Assembly (NCBI GenBank): GCA_016190985.1
Contig: JACPPI010000009.1
Location: 1 to 64,000 of the forward strand
Direction of reading: 5' to 3'
DNA: 64,000 nt
Source of the DNA: Opitutia bacterium
GTDB taxonomy: Bacteria > Verrucomicrobiota > Verrucomicrobiia > Opitutales > Opitutaceae
The position numbers and the translations under genes are program-made. The first letter of the stretch is position 1. The number at the start of each line of letters is the position of its first letter. The notes beneath the pieces are model-generated. The model did no database searches. It worked only from the letters and a program-made list of their open reading frames with translations, and was not told the origin of the DNA. This document shows positions 17,727 through 26,282 of the stretch, one piece after another.

Positions 17727-18986
17727 TCAGCCCTCGTAGGCGGGCAGGGTCTTGTTGACCGGCTCCTTGCCGAGCTTCGCGTAGGCGGGCAGGCCGTTGT
17801 CGTAGGGGACCGCGACCTCGCCCTGGATGAGCGGGGTGGCGTAGCGGAAGAACTGGAAGTTCAGGCTCACGCCGTCCTCGTTGATCCATTCCTTGGGCAG
17901 GCGCTTCGGGTTGCCGATGACGTCGCCCAGCGCGGAGAGGCCGGTCTCGCAGGTGTAGATGTCGCCGTCGCCGCGCACGAGCGTGACGAGCTTGTCGGAC
18001 TCGCCGGCGATGGCGGCCTTCACCGCGGCCTGGCCCACGAGAAACGCCTCGTCGGCGTCGGTCTTGGAGCAGAGGTGGGCGGCGGCGCGCTGCGTGATGC
18101 CGAGGCGGGCGACGCGGCACTTGGCGCCGATCTGCGACTCGACAAGGTCCTTCAGGAACTCGCCGACGCCGCCGAGCTGCGTGTGGCCGGCCGCGTCGGT
18201 CGAGCTGGTCTCGACGGACACGTAGTTGCCGTCCTTGTCCACGAGGCCCTCGCCGACGACGACCACGGCGTGCTTCTCGCGCTTGAGGACGCGGCGGACA
18301 TCGTCGAGGAGCTTCTCGTTGGTGAAGGGGACCTCGGGGAGGTAGACGAGGTGGGGCGGGTCGTTCGGGTGGTCGCGGCGCTTGGCCAGCGAGGCGCCGG
18401 CGGCGAGCCAGCCGGAATTGCGGCCCATGACCTCGACAAGGGTGACGAGGTCGCCCTGGCCCATGGCCTCGGCGTCGAGCGCGAGCTCCTTGACGGTGGC
18501 GCCGATGTATTTGAGCGCGCTGCCGTAGCCGGGGCAGTGGTCGGTCGCCGGCATGTCGTTCTCGATCGTCTTCGGGATGCCGATGACGCGGAGGGCGTAG
18601 GCCTGCGCCTTGGCCAGCTCGGAGAGCTTCACGGCGGTCTCCTGGGAGTCGCCGTCGCCGATGTGGAAATAGTAGCGGATATTGTGCGCCCTGAACACCT
18701 CGAGCGCGCGCTCGAACTCGGCGGGCTGCTTCAGCTTGCTGCGGCAGGTGCCGAGCGCGGCGCCGGGCGTGTGGCGCAGGCCGCGGATGGCCTGTTGTGA
18801 CTCGGCCGCCAGATCGACCAGGTCCTCGCCCAGGAGGCCGAGCACGCCGTTCAGCGCGCCGTAGACTTCCTCGATGGCGGCATGGTTCAGCGCCTCGGCG
18901 ACCACGCCCGCGACGCTGGCGTTGATGACGGCCGTGGGGCCGCCGGACTGGGCGATCAGACAATTACCGGTCAATTCTTCTGCCAT
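17727..18986 (-). CDS. 6-phosphofructokinase, probably pyrophosphate-dependent
   Basis: 419 aa of the PFK family. The N-terminus (LIAQSGGPTAVINASVAGV) is the phosphate-donor loop. Instead of the ATP-type GGDGS motif it has IGDGDSQET, aligned to the GGNDS/GGDDS type whose second acidic residue marks PPi-dependent enzymes, so PPi is the likely phosphoryl donor and the step is reversible. Other family signatures: IGIPKTIENDMPATDHCPGYGSALK, EVMGRNSGWLAAGASLA, LPEVPF and VVVVGEGL. Oddity: the catalytic-base aspartate of the usual T-I-D-N-D is a glutamate here (TIEND, GAG codon). A dedicated terminator and a dispersed repeat follow. It stands alone, with about 200 bases between it and purB. Confidence 0.9.
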   Translation of the reverse strand: MAEELTGNCLIAQSGGPTAVINASVAGVVAEALNHAAIEEVYGALNGVLGLLGEDLVDLAAESQQAIRGLRHTPGAALGTCRSKLKQPAEFERALEVFRAHNIRYYFHIGDGDSQETAVKLSELAKAQAYALRVIGIPKTIENDMPATDHCPGYGSALKYIGATVKELALDAEAMGQGDLVTLVEVMGRNSGWLAAGASLAKRRDHPNDPPHLVYLPEVPFTNEKLLDDVRRVLKREKHAVVVVGEGLVDKDGNYVSVETSSTDAAGHTQLGGVGEFLKDLVESQIGAKCRVARLGITQRAAAHLCSKTDADEAFLVGQAAVKAAIAGESDKLVTLVRGDGDIYTCETGLSALGDVIGNPKRLPKEWINEDGVSLNFQFFRYATPLIQGEVAVPYDNGLPAYAKLGKEPVNKTLPAYEG

Positions 18987-19106
18987 GGTGTGTGTATGGT
19001 TTTAAGTTGGGAAAGAAACGAAAAGAGGGTTCAAAAAAGGCCGCGCCGGAGGCGGATGCAAACTAAATCTCCCTCGTGGTGAAAATCGGGAATTTCACTC
19101 TTTTTT

Positions 19107-19179
19107 GGAGGCGGGACCATCAGTCCCGCGGGGCGTGAGTGCTCGGCCCGTGAATCGCGGGACTGATGGTCCCGCCTCC
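19107..19179. repeat. perfect 24-bp inverted repeat, 73-bp element
   Basis: Arms 19107-19130 and 19156-19179 are exact reverse complements, separated by 25 bases. Each arm is itself a hairpin (GCGGGAC/GTCCCGC around CATCA or TGATG). Six T residues precede the left arm on the plus strand, but reading from purB (minus) the hairpin is followed by A residues, so it is not a standard terminator for purB. It is 10 bp past the purB stop. Confidence 0.85.
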
Positions 19180-19189
19180 CAGAGACAAA

Positions 19190-20629
19190 CTACAGCAGCT
19201 TGCCGGGGTGGTAGTCCGCCGCGCCCTTGTGCTTCTTCGCGAGCGGGGCGATGGCGGCGACCACCGCGTCCACCTGGTGCGGCGCGGCGCCCACGAAGCG
19301 CTCGCTCTCCGCCAGTATCTGCTGGAGTTTCTTTTTCCCCAGACCCACGCGCCTGTCGCCCGCGATCCGGCCGAGCAGGTCGGCGGCGCCGCCGGAACGC
19401 AGCGCCTTGGCGGCCGCCAGCGCGTGTTCCTTGATGGCCTCGTGCGCGGTCTCGCGGCCTGCGCCGCCTTTCACCGCCTCCATCAAAATCGTCGTGGTGG
19501 CGAGGAACGGCAGGTTGCGCTCGTTCTCCGCCGCGATGGCCGCCGGGAAAATCTCCATCTGCCGCAGCACGGTCAGGAAAGTTTCCAGCAGGCCGTCGAT
19601 CGCGTAGAACGCGTCGGGCAGCGCCACCCGGCGCACGACCGAGCACGACACGTCGCCCTCGTTCCACTGGTGGCCGGCGAGGCCCGCCGTCATCGTGACG
19701 TGGCCGGAGAGGACCGTGGAGAAACCGCAGACGCGCTCGCAGTTCCGGGCGTTGACCTTGTGGGGCATGGCGGAGGAGCCCACCTGCCCTTCCTGGAAAC
19801 CTTCGGTCAACAACCCGGCGCCGGCCATCAGCCGCAGCGTCACGGCGCAACTCGCCGCGGCCGCGCCGGCCTGGTGCAACGCGCTGACGACGTCGAAGTC
19901 GAGCGAACGCGGGTAGACCTGGCCGACCGCCGTGAGCGACGACTTGAAACCGAGGTGCTTCAGGATGCGGGCCTCGAGCTGGTCCACCTTGGCGGTGTCG
20001 CCGCCGAGCAGCGTGAGCTGGTCGAGCTGCGTGCCGACGGCACCCTTGAGCCCGCGCACGGGATAGCGGGCGACGAGGTCGTCGAGCCGCGCCGAGGCGA
20101 TGAGCAGCTCCTGCGCGAACATCGCGAGGCGCTTGCCGAAGGTCGTGGGCTGGGCCGGCACGTTGTGCGTGCGGCCGGTGATCATCACGTCGCGGTGCTG
20201 CGCGGCGCGCTTCGCCAGCGCCAGCAACGTGGCGGCAACCTTGAACTGCACCAGTTGCAGCGCGCGCGCCGCCTGCAGCTGCTCGACGTTCTCCGTCAGG
20301 TCGCGGCTGGTCAGGCCGAGGTGGATGAACTGGCGCTTGGCCAGGTCGGAAAATTCCTCGAGGCGCGCCTTCACATCGTGGAGGGTGACGCGTTCGCGTT
20401 CCTGGATGCGCCCGAGGTTCACGTCGCCGCGGACGCGCTCGTAGTCCCTGATGGCCTCGGCCGGGATGGCGACGCCGAGGTCCTTCTGCGCCTTCATCAC
20501 CGCGATCCAGAAATCGCGCTCCAGCAGGATGCGGCCGGTCGCCGACCAGGTCTCCTTCATCGCCGGCGAGGCGTAGCGCTCGGCGAGCACGTTGGGGATG
20601 GTTTCGGCGGGAAGGGCGGGTTGCTTCAC
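19190..20629 (-). CDS. purB: adenylosuccinate lyase
   Basis: 479 aa from GTG at 20629 (VKQPALPAETIPNVLAERYA), preferred over an upstream TTG because PurB proteins begin near the P-N-V-L-A-x-R-Y-A-S stretch. Fumarase/aspartase superfamily: TSRDLTENVEQLQ (~residue 107), TGRTHNVPAQPTTFG with the substrate His, and the signature SSAMPHKVNARNCE (~residue 285; flexible loop containing the catalytic Ser). It catalyses two steps of purine synthesis (SAICAR to AICAR, and adenylosuccinate to AMP) in the cytoplasm. The length fits the longer PurB subgroup found in several Gram-negative phyla. It is divergent from the methyltransferase gene. Confidence 0.95.
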   Translation of the reverse strand: MKQPALPAETIPNVLAERYASPAMKETWSATGRILLERDFWIAVMKAQKDLGVAIPAEAIRDYERVRGDVNLGRIQERERVTLHDVKARLEEFSDLAKRQFIHLGLTSRDLTENVEQLQAARALQLVQFKVAATLLALAKRAAQHRDVMITGRTHNVPAQPTTFGKRLAMFAQELLIASARLDDLVARYPVRGLKGAVGTQLDQLTLLGGDTAKVDQLEARILKHLGFKSSLTAVGQVYPRSLDFDVVSALHQAGAAAASCAVTLRLMAGAGLLTEGFQEGQVGSSAMPHKVNARNCERVCGFSTVLSGHVTMTAGLAGHQWNEGDVSCSVVRRVALPDAFYAIDGLLETFLTVLRQMEIFPAAIAAENERNLPFLATTTILMEAVKGGAGRETAHEAIKEHALAAAKALRSGGAADLLGRIAGDRRVGLGKKKLQQILAESERFVGAAPHQVDAVVAAIAPLAKKHKGAADYHPGKLL

Positions 20630-20744
20630 GAGGTGGCTACGGTTAGCCCACGGCCGGGGTGTTGCCAATGGAAAACACTGTCATTGTGCCGCCCCGCTGC
20701 CGTTTCGGACTTCCAACTTTTCCCCGCGGGCGATCAACTCCCCC

Positions 20745-21431
20745 ATGGCCCACTCCGTCGAAGGACACCTCAAGCTCAACGTCGCCGACTATGACAAGCT
20801 CATCCGCCAGCTCGTGCCGGGCTACGCGGCGATGCGCACGGCGCACATGGCCTTGCTCAAGAAACTGCTGCCCGCCGACCGGCGCAGCGTGGTGCTCGAC
20901 CTGGGCGGCGGCACCGGCGCGTTGGCCGAGGCCGTGGCCGAGACGCTGCCGCTGGCCGAGGTGGAGATCTGGGACACCGATCCGGCGATGCTCGCGGTGG
21001 CGAGGGAGCGGTGCGCGCGCTTCGGCGGGCGCATCCGCTATCTGGAGCGCTCCTTCGCGAATCCCCTGACGCCGTGCGACGCGGTCGTCGCCTGCATCGC
21101 GCTGCACCACGTGAAGGACCTGGCGGCGAAAGGATCCATCTACCGCAACATTTTCGCCGCGCTGCGGCCGGGCGGCGTTTTCCTCAACGCGGACACCGCG
21201 ATCGCCGCCGGCGGCGCGCTTCGCGAGTTTTCCTACCAGGAGTGGGTCAACGCCATGGCGCCCCACGGCCTCACCGAGGCGCAGGCCCGGGCGCACTTCG
21301 CCAGCTGGGCGCACGAGGATTATTACCCGCCGCTCGCGACCGAGCTGCGGCTGGTCGGCGAGGCCGGCTTCGCCGACCCCGAGTGCTTCTGGCGCGAGAT
21401 CCCGTTCCTGATCCTCGGCGGGATAAAGTGA
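20745..21431 (+). CDS. class I SAM-dependent methyltransferase
   Basis: 228 aa, ATG at 20745 (MAHSVEGHLKLNVADYDKLI). Rossmann-like fold: motif I VVLDLGGGTGALAEAV (~50), an acidic residue closing strand 2 (EIWDTDPAM), motif IV CDAVVACIALHHVKD and a post-motif AALRPGGVFLNADT. These put it in the Methyltransf_11/25 group. No substrate-specific motif is visible, and the neighbours (purB divergent, holA convergent) do not suggest one; the C-terminal ~60 residues (HGLTEAQARAHFASW) are helical and may bind the acceptor. Small-molecule methylation is the most common role in this group. Confidence 0.85.
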   Translation: MAHSVEGHLKLNVADYDKLIRQLVPGYAAMRTAHMALLKKLLPADRRSVVLDLGGGTGALAEAVAETLPLAEVEIWDTDPAMLAVARERCARFGGRIRYLERSFANPLTPCDAVVACIALHHVKDLAAKGSIYRNIFAALRPGGVFLNADTAIAAGGALREFSYQEWVNAMAPHGLTEAQARAHFASWAHEDYYPPLATELRLVGEAGFADPECFWREIPFLILGGIK

Positions 21432-21524
21432 TCCGCCTCAATCGTTCTCTTTCTCATAATCCTACTCATTCTCTTTCTGCCGGAAATTTACGGGAACGAG
21501 AAAGATTACGGTCAAGAGAATGAT

Positions 21525-22646
21525 TCAGATCGCCCCCGGCGCGAGGCAGCGCACGGCCATGTCGCGCAGCACCGCCTCCTGCTCGTTCGGCCGGCGGACG
21601 ATCTCCTCGAACGCGCGGATGAACTCCTGCTGGTTGTCGATCAGCCGGCGCAGGCCCGGCAGCTTGCCGCTGCCGACGAGTTTGCCGACATACCACTGGT
21701 TCTGGGTGAAGAGGTGGTAGGCGCTCTTCTCGGTGTCGCCGCCGAAGTGCCTCGCGTAGGCCTCCTGGGCGCGGGCCCACGCCGCCTTGTCGAAGCCGTA
21801 GGGGCCGGGCGCGCGCAGCTCGCCGGTGTCGAGCAGCACGCGCACCTGGATGAGGATGCGGTTGCGGTTCTGCAGCGCGCTGAGCACGGGGCGCGCGTCG
21901 TTGCCGTTGAAGAAATGCTGCGCCAGCGCCGCCAGCGTGCCCGGCAGGTCGCCGGCAAAGAACCGCTCGGCCGACGCGAAGAAATCCCCCTCGGCGAAAT
22001 TGGGCGTAAGCTCGTCGATCTGCCCGTCGCCGATGACTCCGCCCTCGCCCACGAAGGTCGCGAGCTTGCGCACCTCCTCGGTCAGCAGCCGCGTGCTGGC
22101 CCCGACCTTTTGGAGCAGCAGCTCGACCGCCCCGGGGCCGAAGCTCACGCCGCTGTCGCGCGCCTCGGCCAGCGCCACGCCCGCGAGGGCCTCGCCGGCC
22201 GATTCGCCGTCGCCGCCCGCGAGCGTGAAATCGGAGTTCGCCTCGCACCATTTGGGAAACGAGCGGCGGCGGTCCACCGGCGCGGCGGTGAGCACGATCG
22301 CGACCTCGTCGGCGTTCACCTTCTCCAGCAGTTCCTGCAGGGCCTCGACCTGCTTGAGCGTGCCCTCGGCGCGGCCGGTCACGGTGTCGGCGAGGAAATT
22401 CACGTCCTTGAACCACACGACGCGCTTGCCGCCGAACATCGGCACGGTCTGCACGGCGTCGCGGAAACGGTTCACGGCGGTCTCGACCTCGTCGACGTTG
22501 TTGGCGAAACCGCTGATGACCTCGCGGGAGAAATCATCCGCGTTCGCCTCGGTGGCCAGCGCCTCGAAGCGCTCCTTGCCCAGCCGGTTGACGATGAAGT
22601 CGTCGGGCCCGCAGAAGAAGGCGAAGGCTTTGGTGGTCGCGGGCAT
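21525..22646 (-). CDS. holA: DNA polymerase III subunit delta
   Basis: 373 aa, ATG at 22646. The N-terminal domain reads AFAFFCGPDDFIVNRLGKER, a degenerate Walker-like start typical of the delta 'wrench' of the clamp loader, then a AAA+-like fold without an intact P-loop. FGGKRVVWFKDVNFLAD and VAIVLTAAPVDRRRSFPKW match delta. The C-terminal part (RNRILIQVRVLLDTGE; FTQNQWYVGKLV) is the collar domain. It opens the sliding clamp during loading, with delta' and gamma/tau. The gene is separated from cinA by a dispersed repeat (22703-22747). The last residues (VRCLAPGAI) end just before the convergent methyltransferase gene. Confidence 0.85.
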   Translation of the reverse strand: MPATTKAFAFFCGPDDFIVNRLGKERFEALATEANADDFSREVISGFANNVDEVETAVNRFRDAVQTVPMFGGKRVVWFKDVNFLADTVTGRAEGTLKQVEALQELLEKVNADEVAIVLTAAPVDRRRSFPKWCEANSDFTLAGGDGESAGEALAGVALAEARDSGVSFGPGAVELLLQKVGASTRLLTEEVRKLATFVGEGGVIGDGQIDELTPNFAEGDFFASAERFFAGDLPGTLAALAQHFFNGNDARPVLSALQNRNRILIQVRVLLDTGELRAPGPYGFDKAAWARAQEAYARHFGGDTEKSAYHLFTQNQWYVGKLVGSGKLPGLRRLIDNQQEFIRAFEEIVRRPNEQEAVLRDMAVRCLAPGAI

Positions 22647-22702
22647 GGGCGGGGATTTGCCCACGAAACACGCGAAAGCGCACGCAGATTTTTTGGGCGG
22701 GC

Positions 22703-22747
22703 GGGAGCGTGCTTGCACGCGACCGTCGCGACCAAGGTCGCTCCCAC
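22703..22747. repeat. dispersed hairpin repeat, GGGAGCGTGCTTGCACGCGAC family
   Basis: Arms at 22703-22723 and 22725-22745 are imperfect inverted repeats, so the stem forms one long hairpin. The same family recurs at 49202-49271 with a longer spacer. It lies between cinA and holA. Confidence 0.75.
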
Positions 22748-22768
22748 AGGCCGCGCCCTGCCACCCGT

Positions 22769-24079
22769 TCAGTTCGCCAGCGGGGCGGCGACGCGGAGCG
22801 ACTCCTTCACCGCCTCGCGGCGGAGCCAGTCGATGGCGGCGGTGACGGCGCGCTCCTTCACGGCGCAGCGCGGGCCGGGCCAGGTGAGCTTCTTGGACCA
22901 GTCGCCGCCGGGCGCGTGCAGGCCGACGTAGATCGTGCCGATGGGATTGTCGCCCGCGCCGCCGGTCGGGCCGGCAAAACCCGTGATGGCCACGCCGTAG
23001 TCGGCCCCGAGCTGCTCGGCCACGCCGGTCGCCATGGCGACGGCGCACTCGGCGCTGACCGCGCCGTGCTGCGAGAGCAGGCACTCGGGGCAGTCGAGCA
23101 GCAGCATCTTCGCGTCGTTGCTGTAGGAGACGATGCCGCCCTGGAAAAACTTCGAGGCGCCGCAGACATCGGTGAACGAGTTGGCCAGCAGCCCGCCCGT
23201 GCAGGACTCGGCGACCGCCAGCGTGCGGCCCTGGGCGCGGAGCTGGTCGGCGACCACCTTCACCATGCTGTCGTGGCCGAAGCACACAAAATCATCCCCG
23301 AGCAGCGCGGCGCACTCGTCGGCCAGCGCCCGCAGCGCCGGCATGGGGTATTTTCCGTCCGGCGAGCTGATGCGGCAGTCCGCCTGGCCGAGGTGCGCGC
23401 AGAACGCGATGCCGAGCCCGGGGTGCTGGTTGAAGAGCGGCTGAAATTTCGTCTCCAGCGCGGATTCGCCGACGCCGGCGGTGCGGATCTGGATGTAGGC
23501 CTCGCCTTCGGCCAGCAGGCCGCGCGCGGCGAGCCGCGGGATCACCTGCTCGGTGAACAGCGGGCGCATCTCGTTGGGCGGGCCGGGCAGCATGATCAGC
23601 AGCTTGCCGTCCTGCTCGACCCAGAGTCCGGGCGCCGTGCCGTTGGCGTTGGGCAGCACCTCGCCGCGTTCGAACCGGTAGGCCTGCTTGAGATTGTTGG
23701 CGGTCGGCACCCGGCCGAACTTCGCGAAGCGCTCCGTGATCGCCCGCTCGCTCGCCGGATCGAACACCAGTTGCTGCCCGAGCTCCTGCGCCAGCACCTC
23801 GCGCGTGCGGTCGTCGCAGGTCGGCCCGAGCCCGCCGGTGGTGATGATCACGTCGGCCTTGGCCCAGCTTTCGCGGAACTGTTCCGCGATGGCGTCGGCC
23901 TCGTCGGTGATGGTGACGTTGCGCGCCAGCAGCACACCCCTGCGCCCCAGCTCGGCCCCGATCCACGTCAGGTGGCCGTTGGCCGTCAGCCCGAGCAGCA
24001 GCTCGTCGCCCAGCGTGAGCAATTCATAGCGGGGCGCGACGCGCGGGGCGCCCGGTTTTGACGATTCCGTAGTGGCCAT
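22769..24079 (-). CDS. cinA: CinA: molybdopterin-binding-like domain plus NMN amidohydrolase domain
   Basis: 436 aa, ATG at 24079. The N-terminal MoCF-like domain (about 1-190) has LTLGDELLLG, IITTGGLGPTCDDRTREVL and MLPGPPNEMRPLF, all standard for CinA, which carries ADP-ribose pyrophosphatase activity. The C-terminal domain (~270-430) has TLAVAESCTGGLLANSFTD and the GIVSYSNDAK and AITGFAGPTGG motifs of nicotinamide-nucleotide amidohydrolase. Together the enzyme recycles NMN and damaged nucleotides in NAD metabolism; the competence link is historical. The ATG is divergent from uvrC, with only 39 bases between their starts, so they share a control region. Confidence 0.95.
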   Translation of the reverse strand: MATTESSKPGAPRVAPRYELLTLGDELLLGLTANGHLTWIGAELGRRGVLLARNVTITDEADAIAEQFRESWAKADVIITTGGLGPTCDDRTREVLAQELGQQLVFDPASERAITERFAKFGRVPTANNLKQAYRFERGEVLPNANGTAPGLWVEQDGKLLIMLPGPPNEMRPLFTEQVIPRLAARGLLAEGEAYIQIRTAGVGESALETKFQPLFNQHPGLGIAFCAHLGQADCRISSPDGKYPMPALRALADECAALLGDDFVCFGHDSMVKVVADQLRAQGRTLAVAESCTGGLLANSFTDVCGASKFFQGGIVSYSNDAKMLLLDCPECLLSQHGAVSAECAVAMATGVAEQLGADYGVAITGFAGPTGGAGDNPIGTIYVGLHAPGGDWSKKLTWPGPRCAVKERAVTAAIDWLRREAVKESLRVAAPLAN

Positions 24080-24118
24080 GCAGTGTGTGGACGCGCAACC
24101 TACCCCGTTTTCCGCAAA

Positions 24119-25606
24119 ATGCCAGCCGCCAGCCGCAGTGATTTTCTGAAGGAAAAGATCCGGACCCTGCCCGACGGCCCCGGCGTTTACCTGATGAAGG
24201 ACCGGTTGGGCCGCATCATCTACGTCGGCAAGGCCAAGAGCCTGAAGAAACGCGTGTCCTCCTACTTCCAGCCGGGCCGCGCCCGCGCGCTGCGCCACCA
24301 GCCGAAGATCCGCACGCTGATCGAGATGATCACGGACTTCGACCTCATCGAGGTCCGGTCCGAGACCGAGGCCCTGCTGCTCGAGGGCAAGCTGATCAAA
24401 CAGTGGCGGCCGAAATACAACACCGACTTCACCGACGACAAGCGCTTCCTGCTCGTGCGGCTCGACCTCGACGCGCCGCTGCCGCGCTTTGCGCTCACGC
24501 GTTTCCGCAAGGACACCCGCTCGCGCTACTTCGGGCCCTTCGCCCATTCCGGCCTGTTGCGCAAGACCCTCGCCTCGATGCGCCAGCAGTTCGGCATCCT
24601 TCTCGCCGACACCACGCCGACCAAAATCACCGCCGACACCTGGCAGCTTTACGACGACGTGCGGGCCGACCTCTCCCCCTGGCCCAACGTGGTGACCGCC
24701 GCGGAATACCGCGGCCGCGTCCTCGCAGCGGCCGACTTCCTCGACGGCAAGAGCCGCGAGTGGCTGGCCGCGCTGCGCGCGGAGATGAAGGCCCGCGCCG
24801 CGAAGCAGGATTTCGAGAAAGCCGCCGAGCTGCGCGATGTCGTGCTGGCGCTCGAGCAGACGCTGGCCCGCACCCGGAAGTTCACCCGCGACCTCACCCA
24901 CAGCCGGCCCGACGAGGTGGCGCTCAGAAAGCTGCAGGAGGCGCTCGGGCTGGAGCATCCGCCGGCGCACATGGAGTGCTTCGACATCTCGCACATCTCC
25001 GGCACCTTTGTCGTCGCCTCGATGGTGCGTTTCACCGACGGCCGGCCCGACAAGGACCAGTATCGGCGCTTTTCCATCAAGAGCTTCATCGGCAATGACG
25101 ACTTTCGCGCCATGGAGGAGGTCGTCAGTCGCCGCTACCGCCGGCTCATCGCGGAGCAGAAACAGTTTCCCGATCTCGTCGTGATCGACGGCGGCCGCGG
25201 GCAGGTCGGCGCCGCCCTCAAGGCCTTTGTCGGGCTCGAGTGCCCGCCGCCCGCCATGATCGGCCTCGCGAAGAAACAGGAGACCATCGTTTTTCCCGAC
25301 GCCCGCGCGCCGCTCAACCTGCCGCCCGGCCATCCGGGTCTCCACCTGCTCCAGCGCCTGCGCGACGAGGCGCATCGCTTCGCCCACACCTACAACGCCG
25401 ACCTCCAGTCGCGGAAGATCAAGGAGAGCATCCTCGACGACTTCCCCGGCCTCGGCCCCAAGCGCAAAGCCGCCCTCCTCGCCCACTTCGGCTCGCTCGA
25501 CAAACTCCGCGCGGCCACCGCCGCGCAGATCGCCGAGGCCCCCGGCTTCGGAGCGAGCATTGCCGGGAGACTGCACCAGTTCCTCTCCGTCCCGTCCCAG
25601 CTTTAG
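24119..25606 (+). CDS. uvrC: excinuclease UvrC, short form
   Basis: 495 aa, ATG at 24119. GIY-YIG nuclease at the N-terminus (GVYLMKDRLGRIIYVGKAKS), UVR motif in the middle (KQDFEKAAELRD), RNase H-like nuclease with its acidic residues (MECFDISHISG, VVIDGGRGQ, RDEAHRFAH) and a C-terminal helix-hairpin-helix pair (FPGLGPKRKAALLAHFGS). It makes both incisions around a DNA lesion with UvrB. It is about 110 residues shorter than E. coli UvrC. The Cys-rich stretch that normally lies between GIY-YIG and UVR (P-C-L-x-Y-x-I-x-R-C-x-x-P-C) is replaced by a Cys-free sequence (ADTTPTKITADTWQLYD...). Both nuclease sites look intact. Confidence 0.95.
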   Translation: MPAASRSDFLKEKIRTLPDGPGVYLMKDRLGRIIYVGKAKSLKKRVSSYFQPGRARALRHQPKIRTLIEMITDFDLIEVRSETEALLLEGKLIKQWRPKYNTDFTDDKRFLLVRLDLDAPLPRFALTRFRKDTRSRYFGPFAHSGLLRKTLASMRQQFGILLADTTPTKITADTWQLYDDVRADLSPWPNVVTAAEYRGRVLAAADFLDGKSREWLAALRAEMKARAAKQDFEKAAELRDVVLALEQTLARTRKFTRDLTHSRPDEVALRKLQEALGLEHPPAHMECFDISHISGTFVVASMVRFTDGRPDKDQYRRFSIKSFIGNDDFRAMEEVVSRRYRRLIAEQKQFPDLVVIDGGRGQVGAALKAFVGLECPPPAMIGLAKKQETIVFPDARAPLNLPPGHPGLHLLQRLRDEAHRFAHTYNADLQSRKIKESILDDFPGLGPKRKAALLAHFGSLDKLRAATAAQIAEAPGFGASIAGRLHQFLSVPSQL

Positions 25607-25716
25607 TCTTGAGAAGGCCGGGGAGTCCTGCGATACATCGCCACGGTCACTATCCGTTCCCAAACCCGCCCGGGATTCCCTGTGAATTCCCGGCTCACCA
25701 AGAAAGGAGTGCCGTC

Positions 25717-26202
25717 ATGAGTTCCCTGCCCGTGCCACCTGACCGCCGACATGCGATCAAGCAAATCGGTGTTACTGTCCTCGGATTTTTTGGCCTGCGT
25801 TCCCTGCTCAAGGCCCGCGACCCGGCGGAAGGCGTCTTTGCCACCTCCCTGCTGCGGGACACCCCGCGCATCCATTTTCAGGAGGGCTATTACGACCAGC
25901 GCACCCAGCTCTACCATGACCGAAAAACCGGCCGGCCCATGTTCGCCGCTGAAAAGGAGGCGGCGGAAAAAGCCGAGCCCAAGAAAAGGCTTTCCGACCA
26001 GGAGCTGGCCGACCTGCTGGACCGGGGTCGTTTCATCGACTCCCGCCCGTTGGAAAAATTCTACGCCTCCGGCCTGCGCAACACCTGGAGCCGCGTGGTC
26101 ACGCTGTCCACCTCGCAGTGCTGCCCGATCATCACCGATACGGAACGCGACACCACGGCCGATGACAACGGCACGGAGGAAGCCGACCCCCACAAGATCT
26201 GA
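25717..26202 (+). CDS. candidate graspetide (omega-ester/amide RiPP) precursor, unusual long leader
   Basis: 161 aa, ATG at 25717 with AGAAAGGAG eight bases upstream. The N-terminus has a twin-arginine followed by a hydrophobic helix (DRRHAIKQIGVTVLGFFGL), like a Tat or membrane signal. The middle is charged and repetitive. The last ~30 residues are dense in Thr, Asp and Glu (PIITDTERDTTADDNGTEEA) after a CC pair, the residue mix that ATP-grasp ligases of the MvdC/MvdD group join as side-chain esters or amides. The gene lies 80 bases upstream of exactly such a ligase. No family is recognised for the leader. Calling the tail the core peptide is inference from composition and position. Confidence 0.6.
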   Translation: MSSLPVPPDRRHAIKQIGVTVLGFFGLRSLLKARDPAEGVFATSLLRDTPRIHFQEGYYDQRTQLYHDRKTGRPMFAAEKEAAEKAEPKKRLSDQELADLLDRGRFIDSRPLEKFYASGLRNTWSRVVTLSTSQCCPIITDTERDTTADDNGTEEADPHKI

Positions 26203-26282
26203 GGCTTCCGTTTCCGGCCACGCGTTTCCGATCTTTTCCCCGGCCCCCGCCGCAAAGACCGCCGCCCTGGATTCATCGCGCG

